Assembly: GCF_900094805.1 (NCBI RefSeq)
Contig: NZ_FMAT01000005.1
Location: 62,001 to 126,000, forward strand
Origin: Arthrobacter sp. NIO-1057
GTDB lineage: Bacteria > Actinomycetota > Actinomycetes > Actinomycetales > Micrococcaceae
Direction: 5' to 3'
Length of the DNA stretch: 64,000 nucleotides
The translations under genes were made by a program, and so were the position numbers. The notes under the pieces are model-generated. The model was not told the DNA's origin, made no database searches, and worked only from the letters and a program-made list of their open reading frames with translations. Shown here one piece after another: positions 52,800 to 61,880 of the stretch; position 1 is the stretch's first letter; the number at the start of each line of letters is the position of its first letter.

Positions 52800-53198
52800 A
52801 TGAGTTTTATGGCATCACCGACTTCAGCCCTGGGCAGGGTCCGCACTTTTGAGGCTTTGGACGAAAAGACCACCGCAAAGCTGAAGCGCGCGCTGGACGA
52901 ATCAAATGACACCACGGTGTTTGTTAATGGAACAGCCTTGCAACTACCGCGCGAAGCGCGTGAGGCGCTGATCGAAGTGCTTTCGCGTTTTGCCATAGGC
53001 GAGTCGGTCAGTATCGGCACCCCAGAATTGCTGCTCAACACGTCTCAGGCGGCACAGATGGCTGGGATTTCCAATAGCTACCTGCGTAAGCTCGCCGACG
53101 CTGGAACCATCCCGGTGGAATACCGTGGAACGCACCGACGAATTCGTCCGAGTGCCATCCAGGCTTGGCTAGATTCCCGTTCGGGCACCGAAAAATAA
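52800..53198 (+). CDS. Excisionase/MerR-like helix-turn-helix protein (antitoxin-like)
   Basis: A 132-residue protein. The C-terminal 55 residues are an excisionase-type winged HTH (LNTSQAAQMAGISNSYLRKLADAGTIPVEYRGTHRRIRPSAIQAWLDSR). The N-terminal part (VFVNGTALQLPREAREALIEVL) is the domain seen in antitoxin-like regulators that normally precede a PIN-domain or other toxin. No toxin frame follows: the next gene is an aminotransferase 220 bases away. No good ribosome-binding site before ATG 52800; ATG 52809 is an alternative. Confidence 0.78.
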   Translation: MSFMASPTSALGRVRTFEALDEKTTAKLKRALDESNDTTVFVNGTALQLPREAREALIEVLSRFAIGESVSIGTPELLLNTSQAAQMAGISNSYLRKLADAGTIPVEYRGTHRRIRPSAIQAWLDSRSGTEK

Positions 53199-53421
53199 TA
53201 ACGCTCAAAGAGCACAGGGTTACCACGTCACCAGGTGAGATTCTCCGTCGATTGTCATAGCGGAGACTAAGAGTTTGGGATTCACCGTCCCCGACTTCTT
53301 GCCAAGCAAGAGTTTTCCTGTTGGAATACCAAAGTATTCTATTCGAAAACACACTTTCGCTCGGATCCCGAACGCGAGGAGCCCGCTCCGGCAAATGTAG
53401 GAGCCTTGGCCAAGGAGGACC

Positions 53422-54663
53422 ATGACCGCCGCACCGCAATCCCTCGCCACAGCACATGAGGCACTACTCTCTGACCGCGCGGCTGGCATCAAGCAGTCCG
53501 CCGTACGCGACGTCTTCGAACTATCTTTGGACCCGTCGCTGGTTTCCCTAGCTGGCGGCAATCCGTTTTTGCAGTTGTTGCCGCTGGAGAAAATCGGCGA
53601 AATTAGCCAACGCATCATCACCGAACAGGGCACAGAAGCCCTGCAATATGGTTCGGGCCTTGGCACCGTAGAACTGCGTGAGCAGATCCTGGACGTGATG
53701 GCCGCTGAAGGAATCACCAACGTCAAGGTTGAGGACGTAGTGGTCACCAACGGTTCACAATCGGCGCAGGACATGGCGTGCAAAGTCTTTTGCAACCCCG
53801 GAGATACCGTGTTGTGCGAAGACCCCACCTACGTGGGTGCGCTGAACACTTTCGAGGCTTACCAAGTCACCGCACGTCCTGTGGGCACCGATGAGAACGG
53901 CCTGATTCCCCAGGCCCTACGCGATCGAATCTCCGAGCTACGCACTTCCGGCGAACGCATCAAGTTCCTCTACACCATTCCAAACTTTAATAATCCTTCT
54001 GGCATCACGCTCGCTGCCGAGCGTCGCCAAGAAATCGTTGATATTTGCCGCGCAGAAGGCATCCTGATTCTCGAAGACAATCCCTACGGAATGCTTCGCT
54101 ACGACGGTCAGCCTGCGCCCACCTTGCGCAGTTTGGATCCTGAGAACGTCATCTACATGGGTTCTTTCTCTAAGATCTTTGCCCCAGGATTGCGCATCGG
54201 CTGGGCTGCTGTTCCAACCCACCTCTTCCGCCGATTCTATTTGGCTGGCGAAGCGGTAGCCCTGTGTCCACCGACCCTGAACCAGATGATCATCAGTGCT
54301 TATCTCAATGAGCACGATTGGAAGGGCCAGATCGCCAAGTACAACGATCTCTACCGTTCCCGTCGTGATGCCATGCTCGAAGCTTTGGCCGCGCACTTGC
54401 CGGATGGAATCAGCTACACACAACCCGAAGGCGGATTCTTTATCTGGCTGACTTTGCCTAAAGGCATCGACACCTACCAGTTGCTCCAGCAGGGTGTGAA
54501 GGCCGGAGTGATCTTCATTCCGGGAGCGGCTTTCAGCCCAAGCGGTCAGGCCGATAACAAGCTACGTCTAGCTTTCTGCTCGGTCGATGAGGCCACCATT
54601 GCAGAAGGTGTTCAGCGTCTTTCAGGCTTATTGGCCACCGCCATCGAAGCGAACGGCAACTAA
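53422..54663 (+). CDS. PLP-dependent aminotransferase, class I/II (2-aminoadipate aminotransferase-like)
   Basis: A 413-residue fold-type I aminotransferase. Lys251 in GSFSKIFAPGLRIGW forms the PLP Schiff base; NPSGITLAAERR and EDNPYGMLRY are cofactor and substrate motifs, and the N-terminal LAGGNPFLQLLPLE matches LysN/ARO8-like enzymes. It would transfer amino groups between 2-oxoglutarate and aromatic, branched or aminoadipate-type acids. CAAGGAGG lies six bases before the ATG, a near-perfect site. No MocR HTH domain is fused. Neighbours do not fix the substrate. Confidence 0.9.
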   Translation: MTAAPQSLATAHEALLSDRAAGIKQSAVRDVFELSLDPSLVSLAGGNPFLQLLPLEKIGEISQRIITEQGTEALQYGSGLGTVELREQILDVMAAEGITNVKVEDVVVTNGSQSAQDMACKVFCNPGDTVLCEDPTYVGALNTFEAYQVTARPVGTDENGLIPQALRDRISELRTSGERIKFLYTIPNFNNPSGITLAAERRQEIVDICRAEGILILEDNPYGMLRYDGQPAPTLRSLDPENVIYMGSFSKIFAPGLRIGWAAVPTHLFRRFYLAGEAVALCPPTLNQMIISAYLNEHDWKGQIAKYNDLYRSRRDAMLEALAAHLPDGISYTQPEGGFFIWLTLPKGIDTYQLLQQGVKAGVIFIPGAAFSPSGQADNKLRLAFCSVDEATIAEGVQRLSGLLATAIEANGN

Positions 54664-54678
54664 CCTACAACCGGTTCT

Positions 54679-55449
54679 TTAGCCAAGACGCCCGCCAAAG
54701 TCATCAGCGATGTCTTTGGCGGCGTCTCGAAGCCTAGGCAATAGCTGTTCTTGAATATAGTCGGGATTATTCCTGCTGGTTTGCACCGAGATATTCAGCG
54801 CGCCAAGAAGCTTGCCACCACGAATCACCGGGACTGCCAAACCCCGCAGGCCCTCATCCAATTCTTGGTTAACCAGTGCCCAACCTTGTTCGCGGACACG
54901 TGCCAGTTCTTTTTTCAGGTCTTTGATGCTGGACACGGTGTGCTCGGTGTATTTTTGCAGTTCTACTCGTTGCAAGAAGTCCTCTTGTTCAGCAGGTTCC
55001 AACTGCGCGATGAGCACACGTCCCATGGAAGTCACCCAAGCTGGCAGTCGGTTGCCAATGGAGACATTCAAAGAATGAAGGCGTGGCGCCGCCACCCGTT
55101 CAACATAGAGCGCATCTTGGCCTTCAAGAACACACAGTGAAGCAGTCTCTTCGAGCTCGCGTGCCAAAGCCTGCAAGTGGCCCACGGCCGCCTGCGGGAG
55201 GGTGAGTCCCGACAGGTAGGCCGCACCGATGTCCAAGACGCGTGGGGTCATCCGGTAGGCATTACCGTGAGCCTGCAGGTAGCCAAGGTCAACGAGGGTG
55301 AGCAAGAATCGACGGGCAGAGGCTCGGGTCTGTTCCGTGGCCGTAGCTACTTGGGACACCGTCAGTTCTGAATTTCCTGCTGAAAATGCCAGCAACACGG
55401 CCAGAGTCTTTTCCGCTGACTTAACGAAATAATCTGGCCGCTCTGTCAC
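54679..55449 (-). CDS. IclR-family regulator of the quinate/shikimate genes (PcaR-like)
   Basis: A 256-residue IclR protein: HTH in residues 10-70 (LTVSQVATATEQTRASARRFLLTLVDLGYL) and an effector domain after residue 85 (LHSLNVSIGNRLPAWVTSMGRVLIAQL, VNQELDEGLRGLAVPV). It is similar to PcaR/PobR-type regulators of protocatechuate and quinate catabolism. GTG 55449 is preceded by GGGAG. It is the last gene of the leftward operon, 18 bases after the dehydratase, and probably controls the divergent promoters at 58.2 kb. Confidence 0.9.
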   Translation of the reverse strand: MTERPDYFVKSAEKTLAVLLAFSAGNSELTVSQVATATEQTRASARRFLLTLVDLGYLQAHGNAYRMTPRVLDIGAAYLSGLTLPQAAVGHLQALARELEETASLCVLEGQDALYVERVAAPRLHSLNVSIGNRLPAWVTSMGRVLIAQLEPAEQEDFLQRVELQKYTEHTVSSIKDLKKELARVREQGWALVNQELDEGLRGLAVPVIRGGKLLGALNISVQTSRNNPDYIQEQLLPRLRDAAKDIADDFGGRLG

Positions 55450-55467
55450 TGTTGATTCTCCCCAGCT

Positions 55468-57321
55468 CTACATGTTCCTGCTCCAGCGATTGCTCTCGAA
55501 TTGAGAAGCAAGCCTGACCGGCGCATTGGGCGCCCCGTACCCATCGTAGCTAGAACGACGTTCAACTACCTCAAAGAACATGTTGCCAAGGGTCTTGGTA
55601 TAGAAATGTAAGAACTCTCCTGCTTCATCGCGGTCGTACAACAGGTGCAGTGATTTCAGCGTCTCCAGCAGTTGTGAATCAATCTCGAAGCGTGCTGCGA
55701 GGTCCTCGTAATAGTTAGCCGGAACCTGCAAGAATTCCATGCCACGGGCGCGGGCAGTGCGGGCAACTTCAATAATGTCGTTGGTTCGCAATGCCACATG
55801 TTCCGGGTACTCGTGGTTGCGCTCAATGACGTTTTCCAGCCCTTGAGGAACGATATTCAGGGCCAGCCGAACACCTGCGTCCTGCGTTGAAAGTACCTGC
55901 GAACGCACCAGTCCCATCGGGCTAGGCACTTCGGTTCCAGGGCGTGCTTTAAGGTTCAGTACGCTGGAATAGAAGAGCACTGATTCATCGAAGCACTGCC
56001 ACGGCTGAGCAAGATTGATGTGGTCGATACCCAAGATTGGACCGTTGGCATCAGTAGTTGGTGCCGGGCCGGCATCTTCAAATTCTTGGACCCAGTTCTT
56101 GGTATTGGCTGTCGAGCTGAAGAACACTTCGGTGCTATCCGGCGCGAGAAAACCGGGTAGCTCTTGCTCGTTGTGCGTCTGCTGGCGGGGTACCTTCGTG
56201 GCGAGCAAAGCCTCCCCACGCTGGGCACTGGTAGCGGGATCTGGCACAAGAACACCAAATCCTGAAACCGCTGCCTCTACGCCACGACTGCGCTGTGAAT
56301 TGATGATGATCTTCGCTTCGCCCGAGCTCCACAATTGCACGGGCTTGCGGCGATGTTGTCCACTGAAATTAAAGCCAAGCTGAGCCAACATTCCGGCCAC
56401 GCGTTCGGGATCTTCGGTTCGAATCTCGGCGAAATCAAAACCGGTGGCATCCTGAATTCCCGGCAGCATCTTGAGCTCCAGAGCGTATTGCTCCCCCGTG
56501 GATCTCAAAAGCTGCGCTGTCTTGGACTCCAGCCACTGCAAGGAGCGCAGCCCGTCTACGGCGGTGCGTTCAACATTGGATTGGCGGAATACATCATTGA
56601 AGATTTCCAGGGAGATAATCCCGTCATAGCCTGAACGAACGAGCTCCGCCATGAACTGATCCAGCGCAAAACCGCCCTGTCCAGGGAAGAGTCGGTAGTG
56701 ACGAGACCAGGAGAGGATATCCATGGTGAGCACCGGGGCATCGGCCAGCTGGACGAAGAAGATCTTCTCTCCAGGAATCGTTGCAATCTCGGCAGGGTCA
56801 TCACCACGCGAGAGAATGTGGAAACTGTCGATACACAGTCCAACGTTGTCGCGATCTACGCGCTTCACGATGTCCCATGAATGCTGATAGGTGTCAACGA
56901 ACTTTCCCCAGGCCAACGCTTCATAGGCGATCCGCACATCGTATTGCGCTGCCAGATCGGAGAGCCTGCGAATTTGATCCACAAAGAGGTCATCGTCGTT
57001 GATGGTGGCGGTGCCGACATTGGAGCACAGGAGCATCAGGTCCATGCCCAGTCGCTGCATGAGCTGAAATTTTGCTTCGGCCCGGTGCAGGTTGGCTTGC
57101 AGCTGCTCTTCGGTGACACCTTCAAAATCACGGAAGGGTTGAAATAAGTCCAAGCTCAGACCCAAACGGTCCGCCATGGCCTTAACTTCCTCAGGTGACA
57201 TCGGGCTGACCAAGAGATCCTGTTCAAAGATCTCAACTCCATCAAAACCTGCCTTGGCACAAGCGAGGAGTTTTTCTTCTAAGGTTCCTGAGAGGCATAC
57301 CGTGGCTATCGAAGTGCGCAT
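55468..57321 (-). CDS. quiC: 3-dehydroshikimate dehydratase, two-domain (QuiC-like)
   Basis: A 617-residue fusion. Residues 1-280 are a xylose-isomerase-like TIM barrel (MRTSIATVCLSGTLEEKL, FDGVEIFEQDLL, GLCIDSFHILSRGDD, GYDGIISLEIFND), which converts 3-dehydroshikimate to protocatechuate; the metal ligands are in VEIFEQD, CIDSFH and SLEIFND. Residues 300-610 form a 4-hydroxyphenylpyruvate dioxygenase-like VOC domain (GIDHINLAQPWQCFDE and a terminal FFEVVERR). In Pseudomonas QuiC the same architecture is known. Its start overlaps the dehydrogenase stop by one base (TAATG). Confidence 0.9.
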   Translation of the reverse strand: MRTSIATVCLSGTLEEKLLACAKAGFDGVEIFEQDLLVSPMSPEEVKAMADRLGLSLDLFQPFRDFEGVTEEQLQANLHRAEAKFQLMQRLGMDLMLLCSNVGTATINDDDLFVDQIRRLSDLAAQYDVRIAYEALAWGKFVDTYQHSWDIVKRVDRDNVGLCIDSFHILSRGDDPAEIATIPGEKIFFVQLADAPVLTMDILSWSRHYRLFPGQGGFALDQFMAELVRSGYDGIISLEIFNDVFRQSNVERTAVDGLRSLQWLESKTAQLLRSTGEQYALELKMLPGIQDATGFDFAEIRTEDPERVAGMLAQLGFNFSGQHRRKPVQLWSSGEAKIIINSQRSRGVEAAVSGFGVLVPDPATSAQRGEALLATKVPRQQTHNEQELPGFLAPDSTEVFFSSTANTKNWVQEFEDAGPAPTTDANGPILGIDHINLAQPWQCFDESVLFYSSVLNLKARPGTEVPSPMGLVRSQVLSTQDAGVRLALNIVPQGLENVIERNHEYPEHVALRTNDIIEVARTARARGMEFLQVPANYYEDLAARFEIDSQLLETLKSLHLLYDRDEAGEFLHFYTKTLGNMFFEVVERRSSYDGYGAPNAPVRLASQFESNRWSRNM

Positions 57322-58193
57322 TACAGTCCCTTTTCCAGCAGTTCAAGCAGGTGTTCACGTACCTGGTGCGTCTCTGGCCGAATGCCAGTGATGATTTCAA
57401 AGGCATCAACGGCTTGGCCGACTGCCATGTATCCCCCGTCGAGGACTTGGCATCCAAGGTTTCGGGCGGCAACAATAAGTTCGGTATCTACGGGGCGGTA
57501 GATGCAATCAGCGACCCAGTGCCGTGGTTCCAGCGCCGTAATATCCAGTGGGAGTCCGGGATGATGATGCATGCCGATCGGCGTGGCGTTGAGTAGCCCG
57601 TCAACTTCGCTCAAGAGCTGCGACACTTGGGCGGGAGTTGCTGCGTGAATTGAGGCCTGAGGGAAGTTCTTGCGCAGTTCTTGAACTCGGTGCGTGACTC
57701 GTTGCTCGTCAAGATCAACGATGTGCAGCTCTAGGGTACCCGAGGCTAGCAAAGCATAGGCTACCGCGGCTCCTGCACCCCCGGCCCCCAGCTGAAGTAC
57801 TTTTCCCTTCTTGGCATTCGGGAGTCCTTCTTCTAGACCCCGAGCGAAGCCGGAGGCATCGGTATTGTGCCCGATGAATTTCCCGTCTTCAATCACCACA
57901 GTGTTCACTGCACCAATGGCTTTGGCCATCGGCGCGATGTCATCAAGATGGTCCAGAACAAGTTGTTTGCAAGGATGGGTTACGTTGAAAGCGTTAAAAC
58001 CCAGCTTGGCTCCGGCCTGCAGCAATTCACCGATGTCGCTTGCCGGAAGATTCAGTTCGGTGAGGTCAATGGGCCGATACAAGTAATGCAACCCGTGCAC
58101 CTTGGCAGCTCGTTCGTGCATCGGTGGTGTCAGCGAGGGCATTACGCCGTCACCGATCAGACCGACCAGATAAGACTCAGCACGTGTACTCAT
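57321..58193 (-). CDS. Quinate/shikimate dehydrogenase (QsuD-like AroE family)
   Basis: A 290-residue AroE-fold enzyme. The N-terminal substrate loop is SLTPPMHERA rather than the biosynthetic SxSP, as in the NAD-dependent quinate/shikimate dehydrogenases of Corynebacterium. Catalytic Lys is in FNVTHPCKQLV, Asp in GHNTDASGF, and the Rossmann motif is LGAGGAGAAV; VDLDEQRV after the second strand favours NAD. It oxidises quinate or shikimate to the dehydro form. ATG 58193 follows GGGAG closely; a TTG four codons upstream is an alternative. First gene of the leftward operon. Confidence 0.92.
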   Translation of the reverse strand: MSTRAESYLVGLIGDGVMPSLTPPMHERAAKVHGLHYLYRPIDLTELNLPASDIGELLQAGAKLGFNAFNVTHPCKQLVLDHLDDIAPMAKAIGAVNTVVIEDGKFIGHNTDASGFARGLEEGLPNAKKGKVLQLGAGGAGAAVAYALLASGTLELHIVDLDEQRVTHRVQELRKNFPQASIHAATPAQVSQLLSEVDGLLNATPIGMHHHPGLPLDITALEPRHWVADCIYRPVDTELIVAARNLGCQVLDGGYMAVGQAVDAFEIITGIRPETHQVREHLLELLEKGL

Positions 58194-58280
58194 GTTCTCC
58201 CGCAACTCTTCTTGTTTACTTCAGGTATTGCCTGAGATGTGATTTACATCTACTGTAATCCAATGAACACATTCCGAACA

Positions 58281-58301
58281 AGTGTACGCATAGCGAACAC
58301 T
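58281..58301. promoter_or_regulatory. IclR-type operator candidate
   Basis: AGTGTACGC-ATA-GCGAACACT, 9-3-9 with one mismatch, in the 150-base gap between the dehydrogenase and transporter genes. A GAACACATTCCGAACAAGTG stretch just before it repeats the GAACA half-sites, as expected for an IclR tetramer. Confidence 0.55.
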
Positions 58302-58345
58302 TACTAGAAATCTTCACCTCACCAACGCTCAACGAGGAGTTACCG

Positions 58346-59683
58346 ATGCAATCGCCACGCAGTACCAATGCATCAGCCGACACCGGCGGCCAAGGACGAA
58401 CACCGGTCAAAGCCGCTATTGCTAGTTTCATGGGCAGTGCCGTTGAATACTACGATTTCTTCATTTTCGGCTCAGCAGCCGCGCTGATCTTCCCCCACAT
58501 TTTCTTCCCCGACGCAGACACCAACGCCGCGGTCATGTCGCTAGCCACCTTCGGCTTCGCCTATGTAGCACGCCCAGTGGGAGCTATTTTTGTGGGCCAC
58601 TTTGGCGATCGCATGGGACGACAAAAAGTTCTAATGTTTACCCTCATCCTGATGGGCGCCTCAACGTTCCTCATCGGTTGTCTTCCAACCTTCGAACAGG
58701 TCGGTTGGCTGGCTCCAATCCTCTTGGTATTCGCGCGCTTATGCCAAGGGCTCTCGGCAGCTGGCGAGCAGGCCGGCGCTTCATCGATGTCGCTGGAGCA
58801 CGCCCCTGACCATCGCCGCAGCTTCTTCACCTCGTGGACACTGACCGGAACCCAAGGCGGCCAGATCTTGGCGGCCATGATCTTCATTCCTGTGGTTGCT
58901 CTGCCAGATGAGATCAAATTTGGTATCGGGTGGCGTATCCCTTTCTGGCTCTCCGCAGTAGTTGTGATCGTTACCTTCTTCATCCGTCGCTCGCTGCACG
59001 AAACCCCGGAGTTTGAAGAAGCCAAGAAGAACAATGAGATCGCCAAACTACCCCTGGCAGTACTGCTGCGTTTCTACTGGAAAGACGTCTTGCGCGTTGT
59101 ACTGTGTGCTTTCATCGCAGCAGTCTCCACGGTGTACGGAACCCTGGCGATCTCCTATGGCAAGGTCATCGGCAACATGGATGAGTCCATCACGCTGTGG
59201 CTGGTTGTTGCCGGTAACATCGGCGCATTGATCACTCAACCGCTGTTTGGAATGCTGGCAGATAAGATCGGTCGCAAACCAGTTTTCATCTATGGCGCTT
59301 TGGGCTCGGCAGTCTTTATGCCGTTCTACCTGCGGTCCATGGAGTCAAATAATGCCCTACTGCAATTCACGCTGTCAGTGCTGGTCTTCTCCTGTGCCTA
59401 CGCTGCAGCGAACGCTGTGTGGCCAAGTTTCTACGCAGAAATGTTCTCCTCACAGGTGCGTTTCTCCGGTTTGGCCATCGGCACCCAGCTCGGGTTCCTC
59501 ATGGCCGGTTTCGCGCCATCCATCGTTGCTGCTCTGGGCGGTCTAGAGGCCAACGGCTGGATTCAGATCAGCATATTTACCGCAGTCATCGCGGTGATTG
59601 CATCACTCGCCGCGCTGACCGCACGTGAAACCTACCGAGTGCCCACCAAGCAGTTGGGCCACACCATCGAGAAGGTTTCCTAA
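58346..59683 (+). CDS. MFS shikimate/quinate:H+ symporter (ShiA-like)
   Basis: A 445-residue metabolite:H+ symporter family MFS protein with 12 helices. MGSAVEYYDFFIFGSAAALIF, ARPVGAIFVGHFGDRMGRQK, RLCQGLSAAGEQAGASSMSLEHA and EMFSSQVRFSGLAIG are hallmarks of the ShiA/KgtP group. The position opposite the shikimate/quinate genes indicates that substrate. ACGAGGAG precedes the ATG. Its promoter region holds the IclR operator candidate. Confidence 0.92.
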   Translation: MQSPRSTNASADTGGQGRTPVKAAIASFMGSAVEYYDFFIFGSAAALIFPHIFFPDADTNAAVMSLATFGFAYVARPVGAIFVGHFGDRMGRQKVLMFTLILMGASTFLIGCLPTFEQVGWLAPILLVFARLCQGLSAAGEQAGASSMSLEHAPDHRRSFFTSWTLTGTQGGQILAAMIFIPVVALPDEIKFGIGWRIPFWLSAVVVIVTFFIRRSLHETPEFEEAKKNNEIAKLPLAVLLRFYWKDVLRVVLCAFIAAVSTVYGTLAISYGKVIGNMDESITLWLVVAGNIGALITQPLFGMLADKIGRKPVFIYGALGSAVFMPFYLRSMESNNALLQFTLSVLVFSCAYAAANAVWPSFYAEMFSSQVRFSGLAIGTQLGFLMAGFAPSIVAALGGLEANGWIQISIFTAVIAVIASLAALTARETYRVPTKQLGHTIEKVS

Positions 59684-59710
59684 CTTCTCTCTTAAAGAGA
59701 AACCTGCGAT

Positions 59711-59760
59711 TCCCGGACCAAGCGGCGACCACCAAAAGTTGTCTCACGCTTGGTCCGGGA
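59711..59760. terminator. Terminator between ShiA-like and LysR genes
   Basis: A 14-base perfect stem (59711-59724 with 59747-59760) with a 22-base loop, located between two converging genes. No T run is present, so the call rests on stem strength and place. Confidence 0.6.
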
Positions 59761-59803
59761 TACTGCGTTTAGCGGGGTCCACCCACCAAAAATTACCGAA
59801 TCT

Positions 59804-60733
59804 TCACTGCTTTGATTGTTGACCCAGCGCGATATCCAGGAGCATGGACTGGTTAGCATCAAGGACTCGACCTTCACGCCAGATGGCCCGCAACTCACGC
59901 ATAAATGGCGGGCCAGCAAGCGGCACGTTGACCAAGATGCCTTGGTCGAGCTGATTCTGAACCGCGAGGTGGCTGAGGACCGCTGGGCCCATGCCACCGG
60001 ACACCAACTGACAGATGGTCGCGTTGCTATTAAATTCTGCAATCGGCTCGGCCCGCCCGGTCGCAGATAATGAGTCAAGAAAAGCCCTAGTGCCCGAGCC
60101 CTTCTCACGTTCAATCAGTGCTGTTTCTTGGAGCTCTTCCACCGTGACCGGCTTATCGCGCAGAGCCCAAGGGTGGGTTGGTGAAACGACGATCAGCATT
60201 TCATCACGGAACACCTCACGGCTTTTGAGCACGGCTGGTAAGTCTGGTGTTTCAACGAAGCCGAAACTTAGTTCTTCGTGTTCCACGGCTTGGATCACGT
60301 CGTGAGAATTCATGATTCTCATTCGCGGGGTCACCTGAGGCAATTGTTCGTGTAGCGCTCCGATCCACGACGGTGCCAAGTATTCTGCCACCGTCATGCT
60401 GGCGCCAAATTCCAATTCTTTTTGGCCATGCTCAGCCAAGGAACGCACACCTGCTGCAAATACGTTGAGCCCGGCGAGCGCTTCGCGCGCCCACTGAACC
60501 GTCAGTACGCCTTCTGCGGTGAGCGTTGACCCACTCGTTTTTCTGGTGACTAAGGAATATCCCAGACGACGCTCGAGAGTCTTCAACGCCCGCGAGGCAT
60601 TGGATTGTGCCATGCCGGTCGCTCGCGCACCAGCACTCAGGCTCCCATGATCTGCGATACCCACCAATAACTCCAAGGACGAAAATTGGAGCCAATGGGC
60701 CAGACTACGCCGTGCCGTCAGATCGCTATCCAT
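59804..60733 (-). CDS. LysR-family regulator (YeiE/CysB-like)
   Basis: A 309-residue LysR protein, HTH at residues 15-75 (LLVGIADHGSLSAGARATGMAQSNASRALKTLERR), effector domain after 100. Effector-domain motifs such as VSPTHPWALRDKPVTVEEL and GSGTRAFLDSL resemble the group that controls yeiH. It is divergent from the YeiH-family gene (72-base gap), the usual arrangement. A symmetric CATATCATGATCATATG region covers its start and may be its own operator. Confidence 0.88.
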   Translation of the reverse strand: MDSDLTARRSLAHWLQFSSLELLVGIADHGSLSAGARATGMAQSNASRALKTLERRLGYSLVTRKTSGSTLTAEGVLTVQWAREALAGLNVFAAGVRSLAEHGQKELEFGASMTVAEYLAPSWIGALHEQLPQVTPRMRIMNSHDVIQAVEHEELSFGFVETPDLPAVLKSREVFRDEMLIVVSPTHPWALRDKPVTVEELQETALIEREKGSGTRAFLDSLSATGRAEPIAEFNSNATICQLVSGGMGPAVLSHLAVQNQLDQGILVNVPLAGPPFMRELRAIWREGRVLDANQSMLLDIALGQQSKQ

Positions 60734-60805
60734 ATCATGATCATATGCCCGTGATAGTCAGGAAGTGAATACCGTCCCTAGGCAATAGGGCGAAGAATAG
60801 TTGCT

Positions 60806-61867
60806 ATGAACAACCTTTCCGGATCAACCAGTATGCCTCTGGAAACAGATACCGCCGCATCCACCAAAGCATCAGCAAGGACGCGATTTCTCACCGAGAT
60901 GGCCCCGGGAATTCTATTGTGCCTAGCCGTTGGCGCCTTGTGCATGCTGATTAACCATTTCTTCAGTTCGGTCAGCGCTCTGCTGATGGCGATTGTGCTT
61001 GGGGCGTTGTGGCGCAATCTTGCGCCGGTACCTCACGTTGTTGATGCCGGGGTGGGCTTTTCTGCCAAGAAGCTGTTGCGTTTGGGCATTATCTTTCTTG
61101 GATTCCAGCTATCCCTTGGCTCCATCATTGCTTTGGGTCCTGGTGTCCTACTGGTCGTTGTTCTCTCGGTGGCGCTCACCTTCCTACTCACAGCGTGGAT
61201 AGGAAAGCTCATGGGTCTGAATTTAGAGCAACGCCTGCTCATTGCCATCGGCTTTTCTATTTGTGGTGCTGCCGCGGTGGCCGGTGCCGAAGGAACTGTG
61301 AAGGCTAAGGAACACGAGGTAGCAACGGCCGTGGGCCTGGTCGTGCTCTTTGGAACCCTCATGATTCCTGCCATGCCAGCGCTCGGTCTGCTTTTGGGGC
61401 TCGATGATCGCGGTATCGGCATGCTCGTTGGGGCTTCCACCCATGAAGTGGCACAGGTCGTGGCTGGCGCAGGTTCCGTTTCAGCGGCTGCTCTGGCCGT
61501 GGCGGTGACGGTAAAACTGGCCCGAGTTCTGCTGCTTGCCCCGGTGGTTGCCGGCGTAGGGGTATATCTGCGAGGCAAGCACAAAGTCCAAGGTGAGAAG
61601 ACTCCACCGTTGGTGCCACTATTCATTCTTGGGTTCCTCGCCGCCGTGGTGCTGCGCACAATTTTCGATCTTCCCGAAGTGTTCCTCACTTCTGCGTCCA
61701 CCGTGCAAACGCTGCTGCTTTCAGCCGCGATGTTTGCACTGGGACTGGGTGTGCACCTGCGCAGCATCTTTAGCACGGGCATTAAGTCTTTGTTCTTAGG
61801 ACTGGTCGCCACACTCATCATCATTACGGTTGCTGCCAGCGGAACCCTACTCTTCTCGCCAGCCTAG
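60806..61867 (+). CDS. YeiH/UPF0324-family membrane protein (putative sulfate exporter)
   Basis: A 353-residue protein with about ten helices. LGIIFLGFQLSLGSI, GFSICGAAAVAGAEG, STHEVAQVVAGAGSVS and TVKLARVLLLAPVV are the family signatures. The family has been linked to sulphite/sulphate or cysteine-related export, but no substrate is established. Divergent from its LysR partner; nothing sulphur-related is adjacent. No AGGAG upstream of ATG 60806. Confidence 0.9.
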   Translation: MNNLSGSTSMPLETDTAASTKASARTRFLTEMAPGILLCLAVGALCMLINHFFSSVSALLMAIVLGALWRNLAPVPHVVDAGVGFSAKKLLRLGIIFLGFQLSLGSIIALGPGVLLVVVLSVALTFLLTAWIGKLMGLNLEQRLLIAIGFSICGAAAVAGAEGTVKAKEHEVATAVGLVVLFGTLMIPAMPALGLLLGLDDRGIGMLVGASTHEVAQVVAGAGSVSAAALAVAVTVKLARVLLLAPVVAGVGVYLRGKHKVQGEKTPPLVPLFILGFLAAVVLRTIFDLPEVFLTSASTVQTLLLSAAMFALGLGVHLRSIFSTGIKSLFLGLVATLIIITVAASGTLLFSPA

Positions 61868-61880
61868 AAGTAGAAGCCTT

